A stretch of 64,000 nt of DNA from Monosporascus cannonballus (taxonomy: Eukaryota; Ascomycota; Sordariomycetes; Xylariales). The stretch lies in NCBI GenBank assembly GCA_004154925.1, contig QJNS01000028.1:186001-250000 (forward strand). Direction: 5' to 3'. A program made the translations under genes and the position numbers. The notes beneath the pieces were generated by a model, which ran no database searches, was not told the DNA's origin, and saw nothing but the letters and a program-made list of their open reading frames with translations. Shown here one piece after another: positions 26,101 to 36,489 of the stretch (position 1 is its first letter; each line of letters starts with the position of its first letter).

Positions 26101-27675
26101 TAATTTAATTACTGGCTAAATAGGAAAAATAACTTTAAAAAGATATTATTATAAAATACGTACGAAAAGAGGAAAAATAGGCTTATTTTGAAAGGATTAA
26201 TTATTTTTATATAATCGTTATATTTAAATTATTTCTGGCTTTTAGATTATTATTGTTATTAACTTTTACTTCAATAATTGTTATAATTATTACGTCGACG
26301 AAAGAAAAATAAAAATAGCCCTAAAATTCTTTTATATTGTTTAACTTACATTAACGGTAAAAAACCAAGGTACCTTATGTGTAATAAACGTAGGTTCCTT
26401 ATTTGTTCCGTATTAAGAAGGTATTATCCCAAACGAATACAAAGTATGGAAAACCGGATTTAATGTAGGGCGTTTAACCTTTTTTATAGTTGCGTACGAT
26501 AACCGGCCGGTAAATTACAAAAATTTAAAGAAGTTAATTACCCGAAATACGTATTACTTTAATCGGAAAAGTAATAATATTTTAACATACAAAAAGGTAT
26601 TTAGGTTATAGAACCGGGTGTATAGGCGTAATTTACTGCCATTGCCGCAAGGCCATAAAAAGCTAAGTATATATCCGTTAGAAAAGATGTTTCGTAAAGC
26701 GTAAAAGACTTATTTGTAAAGCCATAAAAAGATGCAATATTAAAACACGGTTAATTAGTTTTTTGTTAAAAGGAAACAAATTTTGAAATATATGTAAATA
26801 TACGTTTATAAGTTTAAAAAATATAACTAGTTTTAAAAGTATAAGGCGCGTTTTGTCGTACGAAGCGATTAATAACTTAAAATTACTTATAATAATATAT
26901 ATATAATTACCCTTACTAGAAAATCGTATTAAGCTTTAATCGTTATTACGGCTAAATTTGACTCAAAACTTGAGTAATATAATTCTATAAACGCCTTTAT
27001 AAATATTAACTTATCTTACGAAATATATATAAAAACGCCTTTTGGATACCCGTAACGTAATAAGATTTTTCTAATTAGGAAAGCATTATATAAATTAAGA
27101 GAGTTACTTTTGTTATAACAAAAGACCTTTACTGGAACGTTTAAAAAATTAGAAGTTAATCTCATTTTTTACGAATTTTGTTATTTTATTTGTTAAAGGG
27201 TACTTATTGTTTTTCTAGACGATATTATTATAATATATTATAAAAAGAGTTAAGATTTTATCGATTAATTAATATAATATATATAAAAACGGTATACTTT
27301 AATAAGGGATAAAGATTTATAATAGTTTTTCGGTATTGAAATAATTAAAAATAAATTGAAAAAAAATTAATTATCTTAATCCGACTTTATAAATAAGTGA
27401 AACAACTTAATATTTTAAAAAAAAATCTAAATAGCTTTTTAAAAATACCCATAACTAGCATTAAATTATTGCCGAATTTTAATTTGGCCCATTTAGGCTT
27501 TATTAACAAATATTAGAAAAAAATCATTTTTATTTTTTTTCGTGCTAGTTAATACGCGATCCGATATATCTTTTGCGGTATCCCGATTTGCCCAATTTAA
27601 CCTGAACCCTAGCGACGCACATTATAAACTGCCAACCGAATTATATTATACCTAATCGGAATCAAAGTGCTAGCG
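23149..27675 (+). pseudogene. Copia gag-pol relic, proximal part
   Basis: The integrase segment around 25050-25320 contains an HLRLGHLGPE-like GAG-pre-integrase motif followed by IDFTNFK and GTDRYLDFI, with stops. RT around 26930-27260 reads like LIAITAKFDLKLE, then KALYGLRESLLLW, then VFLDDII, with the catalytic FLDD intact. RNase H starts near 27550 and is cut at 27671-27675 (TAGCG) by element C. Confidence 0.8.
27671..27675. repeat. Target-site duplication TAGCG, left copy (element C)
   Basis: TAGCG precedes the LTR start at 27676 and recurs at 34540-34544 directly after the right LTR. Confidence 0.85.
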
Positions 27676-27758
27676 TATTATGGCCCAACAGGCTGCGGCC
27701 TCGGGAAACGGTCGCAACAGGAAAATGACTAAGCCATATGGGTCATGTCACGTAATGG

Positions 27759-27830
27759 CTCGACAGGATCGTTCGTAAAACTTATAAAGCTAAATTCGAC
27801 AGAATCGATCGTAAAACCCATAAAGCCAGG
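27759..27830 (+). repeat. 36-bp tandem repeat, two units (left LTR of C)
   Basis: Two consecutive 36-bp units start ctcgacaggatc and ttcgacagaatc. A partial third follows (tttaacagggtcgg). The right LTR has four full units. Confidence 0.85.
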
Positions 27831-28060
27831 TTTAACAGGGTCGGAAAAATCAAAATATATACGTTTATTATTTTTATAATTCAGCTAACTTCAAAGTATA
27901 ATATTTATTAATATTAATCGTTTATAATATAACATTTATACTATTAGTATTAAAAAATGTACTTAAGTTATTTTATTACTATAAAGTTCTATAATATTTT
28001 TGCCAATATAAACCCGTACGACTAAGATTTAATAATTGATTAAACTGCCTAACTGTTATA

Positions 28061-31000
28061 CGTTACAAGCTCTTATTCAAAAGTACCGTTAAACTCTGAA
28101 CAATATCGCCGAGAATATATTTATTAATAAGCAGCCCGAATAGCCCATTTACTACGTCGCTAATTACCCGGATACTAAAATGGAATCCGAAGAAAAAAAG
28201 GAAAAACCTCGTCTTTTTTGCGAAGAAGTTCTTCGACGACTAGATGCCATAAACAAACGCATTTTCCAGCTCGAAAAAAACAATAATAATTTTACGACGT
28301 CCCTTTGAACCGCTTATAAAAAAATTAAGAAAAAAAGAAAAGTTTCCGAAATTAGGAAACATTCTTAAATAAACTAAGTGATTTAGTTAAATTTTACGAA
28401 GAAATTAAAAAAAGTTTTTAAGCTTTTTAAGTTAAAACTTTTTAACGAAAATTTGATTAAGTTATAACTATTTTTAACTTAATGCCGAACATATTTTGGG
28501 TATTTTCCTATTCGACTTTTTCGCTTATTATACGAATTAAATTCATAATTAGATAACTTACGAAAAATACGGTTATTTAATTCGAATTAATGATAAGGAA
28601 ATATATTATTTTCTCAGTTAAAAAACGAAACCTAAAAGTAATACGAATTTATATAATTACGAATAATTCGAATAAATATTAACGAAAGTTTTTCGAATAA
28701 TAAATTAAAAATAAAAACCAAAATATAAATCCAGTAATTATAACAAAAAAGGTTAATATGTAATTACGGCAGTACGTTAACTTAATTAGCCGTTAAGCTA
28801 ATCTAAAAATAAAAGACATTAATAGCTAAGTTTTTCGACGGCCTAAAAAAAATGCAAAAAAGGTTTTTTACGCTATATTGACCTAATTACCTATTAGATT
28901 ATATTATTATGGCAGTTAAAATTAACGATCGATAATACGCATAACGTATTAAAGGTACTAAAAGTAAGAATAATAACAAACCCCGATATAGGGCCAATAT
29001 TAGCGTTTTCCGATACAGTAACATTTTTTACGACATAGAACCAGAATTTATAGAATTAAGAATTACGTATAAAAAGGACTAAAGCCAGACCAAATATTAT
29101 AATTACAACAAAATGGGACATAAGACAATATAATATAAAGCATCTAAAAAGCTCCGTCAAAGCGACTGGAAACCTGTACCCGAAGGATAACCTAAAAAAA
29201 ACCAAAGAAACGAAGGCAAATTTAATAACATAATTCAACTTAAATATATACCAGGTTTCCCATAATAAGAAATTTAACAAAGAATGCGAAAAGCTAGAAA
29301 GTTGGCTTAACAGATATCGCGAGTATAACAAAAAGTATTATAAGGATAATTACGCAAATACCAGAATTGGACAAAAAAAGTCTGTCCCGAAATCTCTAAT
29401 CGATACGGCAAAATGTACGCCATATATTGTCGACGACAAAAATATCCCGATTACGAAAAAAGAAAACGATATATTTAGGAACGAATTATCCGCATGTATT
29501 ATAACGGATTCGATTTTCTAAACCGTATTCGAAATAATAAAAACGATAAATAATAATATCGATATTTTCGATTTATAATACAAGAATATATTTAATAATT
29601 AGTTAAAGTAAAAAGGTAGTTCGAAAAAAAATAATACCCGTAAAAAAACCTTTTTAGTTATTTTTAATAATATAACCACCAAATGAAAAAAAGTTAATTT
29701 AGCGTATAATAAAAAAATATTGCTAAAAGATTATTATAAATTTTTATTTTCAATTAATATTTATTATAAACCCTTACGTAAAAAAACCTATTAAAGAAAA
29801 AATACGTTAATTTATAGAAAATCTTTGGAACGAGAATTAAAATAACGCATAATAAGATGTAATTGCGAATATAAGAAAATAATTGATTCGATAAGAAAAA
29901 CAATTATAACAGAATTAAAAATAATTAATATAATTCGAAGGAATAATACGCCGGCAGTAACGATAATTATAATAACTTAATACGTTAAATGAAAAAAATA
30001 TAAATAAGGTTCGATAAATATAAATAAAAATTAAAAGAAAAAGGTTACCTATAAAAAGGCCGCAAGATAACAAAACCTAGAAAAATTAGAAAAGGTTTCC
30101 AAAAAAGGCTTTAAATACAGCGATGAAAACCGTTAATAATTGTATTACTTTGGATATACGAATCGGAATATACTGATATACTATAATAATAAATTGTAAA
30201 ATTTTAAACAGAAATTATATTACAGCAGATATAATTAATAAGGTTAAATTACTATAATGATAGAAGTTAAAATCTTATATAACGACAAATATCGAAAGTT
30301 AAGAATTCGCCTACGATAACGAAAAAATTACTTGCGAAATTAATTACTTTAAGATTTTTATTTAAAGTTAATACGAAATTTTAATTAACGAAAAAATTGG
30401 CTAGGTAAAATTCGTTTTACTTCTTATTAATAAACGAAAAAAAAGAAATTAAGATCTTAATATTCGATCGATAATGGCAACGAATATAGGCATAGGGATA
30501 CGATAGAAACCTTATTACTCAAAAGGACAAATACAAAAAAATAGGCATTAAAGAAAAATATAATGTATTATTATTACCATTAAAGCGAAATTAAAATAAC
30601 TAAATAACGATTTAAAATAATAACTTAAAAAGTTAAAATATTTAATTAATATGTTATTATAATATTATAAATATAAATAGCTTTTCAGGAAAAAGCTCGA
30701 TACGAAATTATTAAAATATAACGAATAAAATTATGAAATAATTTTTAAAAAGGATTTTCGATAAAATTTTACCCTATTTACAATCTTAGCAGAAATAAAT
30801 TACGTTTTGTTAGAAAATACCTAGAAAATCGGTTATAAAAAGGATAAATTCGACTTTTGAAATTATTAGCAGGATATTTTATATTTGTCGCACCTATAAA
30901 AAAGCGAAAAGTTACGATTTATAATTAATTATCGACAACTAAATAATATTATTGTTAAGGATTAAATATTATTATTTTTAATTACGGAAATAAAAAAACC

Positions 31001-33535
31001 AATTTTACGGAGTTAAATAGTTTATATTATTCGATTTTAAAAATAAATATAACCTTATTAAAATTAAAGGAAAATAAATGAAAAAAATAACCTTTAAAAC
31101 GAAATACGGAGTAGTTAAGTATTTAGTTATATTAATAGGATTTACGAACGTATTAATAACTTTTTAACAAATAGAAAACTATATATTACAAAAATACCTC
31201 GATATTTTCGTCGTTTGCTATTTCGACATTTTTATTTTTTTAAAGACGGAAAAAATATACGGAAAATACGTTCATAAAGTTTTTTAAGTTTTATAAAACG
31301 TACAGTTACTTATTAACGCAAAAAAAATTTAATTCCATAAATAAAAAGCAGAATATTTGGAACATATTATCACCCTAAAACATGTTAGGATAAACTTTAA
31401 AAAAATCATTATAATTACAAAATGGAAAACGCCAATTACAGTTAAAGAAATATAGGTATTCCTTGGATTCGTTAATTATTATAAGAAATTTATTCGAAAC
31501 TTTAACAAAATCGTTATAACCTTAACGAACTTTACGAAGAAAAAAAAGTTTAAATAAATGCCAAATACGAAAAAAAACATTTCAAGATATTAAGGATGTA
31601 ATTACCAGCGAACCAGTATTAATTAAATACGATTTAAACCGTTTCGTTAAGTTAAAAATCGATATTTCGGATTACGCGTTAAACGTAATAATCGGATAAC
31701 GAAATAGTTAAGATAAATTGCATCCTATTGCATTTTTTTGTACAAATTAAAAAAAGCCGAATTTAATTACGGTATTTCAAATAAAGAATTTATGGCTATT
31801 ATTATGGCATTTCGAAAATTTAGGTATTTTCTAAAGAGAAATTTATATTATATTAAGGTTTATACGGGTTATCAAAATTTTACCCGATTTATTATAAATA
31901 AGGAACTTATAAAACGATAATTTCGTTACATAAAAAAATTGGCGAATTTCGATTTCGTTATCATCCATAGAAAAAGCTTAAAGAACGGCAAAGCAAATGC
32001 CTTAAGCAAGTAACCAAATCTGAAAAAGAAATTAGTTAAAATTAGTTACATAATTTTCGATACCACTATAAAAAGATATTTACGCTTACGATAGATTGCA
32101 ACAATTCGGGTAGTACTTTTCGATATATATTAGAAAATCCAGCAGTATAACGACGGTTTTCCAAAAGATTAAGAAATAAACAAAATATAGATTCTAAAGG
32201 AATACCGGAAAAATCTAATACGAAAAATATACAAATATTAATTATACGGATATTCAAAGATTTATAAATCTTTAGAACGGCTTTAATATATATATTCTTT
32301 TTTTAGAATAAATTTAATGATATAAAAGATTATACAGTAATATAATATTTACATTAGAACGAAAATACGACGATATAAATTTTACGAAAAATTACAGTTA
32401 TTATTAATTGCAAAATAACTATAATATTTAATTATTTTCGATTTTATTACCAAATTTCTTATATTAAAAAATCTAGTTATAGGAATATATTACGATAACA
32501 TTTTCGTAATCGTCGACCGATTTACGAAATCTTTTTATTTTTTACTATATTACGAGGACATAAGCGTCGAATAAATAGCATATATTTTTTAGATATATTT
32601 TTAATATATACGGATTATTGATATAAATTATTTTATATAGAAAATCGATATTTATATTTAAATTTTAAGCTATCCTTATAATATAAATCGGCCTAAATCA
32701 CAAATTATTTAATGTATTTAAAGCTTAAGCAAACGTATAAATAAATTAAATAAATTAAACTTTGGAAATTTATTTATAATATTACATTAATTACGAATAA
32801 AGTAATTAGGTTAAAAAATTACTAATCGTATATCTATCTTATAATATCAATTATTATAAAATTATTAAAATAATACCAATAAACGTAAATTTTGATTTTA
32901 TTTTAAAAATTTACGAAAAAATACATAATAACGGTTTAATTAATATTAAAGCAATTCTTACGTTAAAATAGTTACGATAGTTACTTTAAGAAATAAAAAC
33001 AGAACTAAAATTTACACGTAATTAAATAAGCAAATATTATAATTAAAAAAGGTTAAAAGGATTAATTTTCGAAAAGAAAAAAAATAATTTTCTTCGTTAT
33101 CAAAAAAATTCAGATAAAATAACTCAATAAAGAACTCGATCTCAAATATATCGGTCCATACAAAATAGCCAAGAAAATCTTAGAAAATAATTACCAATTG
33201 GAATTTTTACTAAAAATCAAATTCTATCTAATTTTTTACGTTTTTTTTTATTCGAGTTAACAACAGATATAATTAAGGTGTATACGGCATAAAACGACGT
33301 AAAAATAAAAAAGGAATAAGCATACGAAATAAAAAAGATCTTCGACATACGGAAACAAAACGGACTTACTTAATACCTAATCAAATAGAAAAACCACCCG
33401 TATTCTAAAAATATCTAAAAACCTGCCAAAAACTTTATTAGCGCCTAACGCCTATTAAAGAACTTTTACTAATAACGCCGAAATCGGCAAAATCGAAAAT
33501 CCCTCAATTAATAAACGACCGGTTTGTAGATTTTA
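28061..33535 (+). pseudogene. Element C gag-pol relic
   Basis: The gag zinc knuckle at 29092-29136 keeps the CX2CX4HX4C spacing, but all three cysteines read Tyr and one other codon is a stop. RT: YRQLNNIIVKD near 30940. The RT active site near 31220 reads YFD without a second Asp. RNase H: DISDYALNVIIG near 31660 and a 60-codon open frame (31738-31920) reading AEFNYGISNKEF. Integrase: DFITKF then VIVDRFTKSF near 32440-32530. GPY/F-type segment (LDLKYIGPYKIAKK) near 33140, then a chromodomain (YEIKKIFDIRKQNG) at about 33320-33470. Order RT before integrase with a terminal chromodomain identifies a chromovirus. Confidence 0.82.
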
Positions 33536-33539
33536 GGTT

Positions 33540-33940
33540 GGACCAGTCGAAAGAAGGTGCGGCCTCTGTCGTTATAACCTTGGCAGCTTCCAGTTCGCTG
33601 TTTTTCTTAACGTTCCAACTTATCCAACTCCTCCAGGGACCGAAACCCACGAAACAGCATATATGCTACACGGTTGGCCCATAATTTCCTTTGTTTTCGA
33701 AGATTGCAAACCTTGGCCTACGCCTGTTCCGTTTTCTCCTTAGCCTTTTCGAATTCCGTTTTAACTTTAAAATGGTTGGAAACGAGGTTTTCAAATTAAA
33801 AAAAATAAAAAAACCGTTAACGTTACAAAGGCCTTGGTTCCGCATTACGTATTTTTCGTACTGAAAGAAATCCGACAAAAAAATACGATAAAATAACAAC
33901 TCGTAACGAGTATAATAAAAACATACGGATATGTCCATAA
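33540..33940 (-). pseudogene. Antisense frame of element C (LRKQ / RSLEELDKLE motif)
   Basis: Read opposite to gag-pol, the best-preserved part (about 33590-33710) gives NLRKQRKLWANRVAYML followed by FRGFRSLEELDKLER and then a stop. A 90-codon open frame (33666-33938) overlaps it in another frame. The region is GC-rich and only lightly mutated. A related segment lies in the same antisense position in elements A (about 8020-8090) and E (about 36280-36370). Predicted product: a small basic helical protein; function unknown. Confidence 0.6.
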
Positions 33941-34082
33941 TTCGAAAAGTAATTAACTTAAATAAGTTATTTCGCTTTTTCGTTTTTCTGTTAATCGGTT
34001 TTTTAATACAACCCGATATGATAACTAAAGGAGGACTTACAAAAGAAATTTTCGGGACGAAAATTATGAAAAAAGAAAATCG

Positions 34083-34539
34083 TATTATAACTTAACAGAC
34101 TGCGGCCTCGAGAAACGGTCGTAACAGGAAAATAACTAAGCCATATAAGTCAAATTATGTAATAGCTCGACAGGATCGATCGTAAAACCCATAGAACCAG
34201 GATCGACAGAATCGATTATAAAACCTATAAAGCCAGATTCGATATGATCGATCGTAAAGCCCATAAAACCAGGCTCGACAGAATCGATCATAAAGCCCAT
34301 AAAGCCAGGCTCGATAAAGTCGGAAAAAATTAAAATATATATACTTATATTTTTATAATTCAAATAATTTTAATTTGTTACATCTATTAGTATTAATCGT
34401 TTATAATACGATTTTTATACCTTTGGTATTAAGAAACGTAACTAAATTACATTATTATTTTAAAGTTCTACGATATTCCTATTAACATAAACCCGTACGA
34501 CTAAGGCTTAATAATTGATTAAACCGCCTAGCCGTCAAA
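34083..34539 (+). repeat. Element C right LTR (457 bp) with four 36-bp units
   Basis: It matches the left LTR along its length and carries four full 36-bp units at 34166-34309 against two in the left LTR. It ends ccgtcaaa and is followed by TAGCG. The repeat units give a spurious open frame of repeating 12-residue peptides on the minus strand. Confidence 0.88.
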
Positions 34540-34544
34540 TAGCG

Positions 34545-35129
34545 TTAAAGTTCGAAAGTAAATATTTATTAGATATTTAAAAAAACACCTTTTTTATAAA
34601 TAATACAATTAATCGAATAAATTCCTAAACTTACGTTATAAAGTTATTTGGAAAAATAATAAGATAACGGGCGAATAATTAAAACATAACAAATATTTTT
34701 ATAATAAAAACCGAATTATTATTTTTTATATAAGTTATAAAAAAGCCTACGATAATTAATAAATAATATAGCTTATTAATATTAATATTATTTTAGTAAT
34801 AACGAAATTACGATATATAAATATATATATTTATTAGTTTTAATAAGCCGTAAAAGAGATTTAATTAAAATATAATATATATTTATAGGTAGGATATTAA
34901 TTAATAATTTAACGAATATTTTATTACTTAAATTTTTAAAATATTTTAAATAATAATTAAGATTAATAAATATTACGGAAACATTTAATTAACGGAAAAA
35001 CGCCTTATAAAAATTTTTAAAAAATTTAATTAATTAAAACACATTAATTACCGAAAAGAAAATAAATAATTATAACTTTAGGAATTATAATAATTAATAT
35101 CGTAAATGCTTTAAAGTATTAAAAGGGTA
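34545..35129 (+). pseudogene. Copia RNase H, distal part
   Basis: This resumes the copia RNase H after element C. Readable through stops are a YNKNRI / SYKKAYDN-like region (about 34700) and a KLRYINIYI-like remnant of the TKLRHVDI motif (about 34800). The 3' LTR begins at 35130. Confidence 0.65.
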
Positions 35130-35292
35130 TATTAATTAGCAGGGGGTACTTTAGTACTTCATATACGGAAGATTCCCTTTAATCGGAACATATATGTTCC
35201 GGAACTAGATCACCTTAAAATGCAATGCGCGTTCCAGAGCACCTGCAACTAGTTATCAATACACACACAACTGATGTCCCTTATATCTGACA
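35130..35292 (+). repeat. Copia 3' LTR (163 bp)
   Basis: It starts tattaattagcagg and ends TTATATCTGACA, followed by TATAC. It is nearly free of RIP in its second half. Confidence 0.85.
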
Positions 35293-35297
35293 TATAC

Positions 35298-35492
35298 TTA
35301 TTGCTACCAGACTTTTCTTACGTAATTGCAAAAACAACTGTGTCGAAAAGAAAAGGTTATTAACGAATATATGATACGAGAAGTTATAAATATTCCTAAG
35401 CTTATCCACGAGGTAAATAACTATACGCTAAATTGGATTTAACAGATTATCACTTTTTCTTTCGAATTTTCTGATTTTTCACCCGTAAAACG
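35298..35492. other. Continuation of the unassigned host segment
   Basis: Joined to 22066-22986 when the copia element is removed. One frame is open for about 45 codons before a stop but gives no recognised motif. It ends at the LTR of element E. Confidence 0.35.
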
Positions 35493-36049
35493 TGTGACGG
35501 CTAGGGGTTTAACCAACTATTAAACCTTAATCGTACGGGTTTATGTTGGCAGGAATATTATGGGAATTTGAACAATAAAAATAATAACGTATTACGTCTC
35601 GTAATACCAAAAGTGCCTTAGGTAACGAATTGTTATTATAAGCTAAAGCTATTTAAATTATGGAAATAATAAATATATATTTTTTAATTTCTTTATTACT
35701 GCTTGTCTTTATATAGCAAAGCTTTATTAAGCGATTACTTAATGCTATTTAATCGTATTTAATCGTATTTAATTAAGATCTGTTAAATATTAATCACGTA
35801 ATCTTAAATTAACGTAATTTTATAATTTTAATTAGGCCGTTTTCGTAAGCTTAATTAATTTAAGTCGTAATACGATTTCCTTTTTCTCCAAGTTTTACTC
35901 TTAAGACTTTTCTTTTTTTTTAGTAAACCTTTTTCCTTTAAAATGTTAACCCGTATTATTAAAAATTATCGTTAAGTATTTTCGTTTACTGCGCAACGTC
36001 AAAATCTGCTTTTTATTTTTAATAATTTTAATTTTAAAGTTATGTCGTA

Positions 36050-36420
36050 TTTGCTATTTATTTTTAAAAGTTAAAAATACGAAATAATAAAGAACGTTTT
36101 CAAATATAAGGCGTACGTTAAATATAAATATTCTTATAATAATAATAACGTTTTTGTATTTTCTTCAAAAAATATTTATACCGAAAATTAACGTTTAAAA
36201 TACGAAAAAATGCTTATGGAAAAGCGTGTTTTAGAATTGCAAAAACGTTATTAGCAAAAAATAAATAAGGTTATTATGTGGTTAATTCGTTTTCGAAAGC
36301 AAAAAACGTTTTTTCGTTTAAAAAAGATAAAATAGTATAATAAGAATTGCAATCGCTAAAGGAGTTAAAAAAATAAAAGCGCTAGAAATAAGTTAACGTC
36401 AAAATTTCTTTAACCGTTTT
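36050..36420 (+). pseudogene. Antisense frame relic of element E
   Basis: Readable through stops: KYKAYVKYKYSYNN (Cys-to-Tyr-like changes), then a WLIRFRKQKTFFRL segment near 36280-36330. This parallels the LRKQRKLW motif of element C. It sits between the pol end and the 3' LTR. Confidence 0.5.
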
Positions 36421-36489
36421 AACTTTCTTTCTTAAACTATTTAATATTATTTGGCCGTTAAAAAACGTTAATTGGGATATAATTATTTC

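Larger units (their letters stand above)
27676..34539 (+). mobile_element. Element C: full-length Ty3/gypsy chromovirus nested in copia
   Basis: Left LTR 27676-28060 (385 bp), right LTR 34083-34539 (457 bp). They differ by exactly 72 bp, two 36-bp repeat units. The TAGCG duplication flanks the element. It reads gag, RT, RNase H, integrase, chromodomain on the plus strand, all interrupted by RIP stops, plus an antisense frame before the right LTR. Total length is 6864 bp. It lies inside the copia RNase H coding region, so it inserted later than the copia element. Confidence 0.9.
22987..35292 (+). mobile_element. Ty1/copia retrotransposon, split by gypsy element C
   Basis: LTRs of 162 and 163 bp lie at 22987-23148 and 35130-35292. 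TATAC lies immediately outside on both sides (22982-22986, 35293-35297). The copia order is visible through RIP stops: integrase zinc/core region (LGHLGPE-like, then IDFTNFK and GTDRYLDF, about 25050-25320), then RT (KALYGLRE-like near 27080, FLDD near 27215), then RNase H (TRPDIFCG/AQFNLN-like near 27550-27660). Order integrase before RT is diagnostic of copia. Without element C the insertion is about 5.4 kb, normal for copia. Confidence 0.88.

Noticed and set aside
27759..34309. Possible CRISPR-like array from regularly repeated 36-bp units
   Set aside because: Units are directly adjacent without unique spacers, sit within LTRs and occur in a fungal genome. They are a minisatellite.
34136..34363. 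Open frame encoding a repeated GFMGFTID-type peptide
   Set aside because: Produced by the 36-bp LTR minisatellite (a multiple of three), not by a protein gene.
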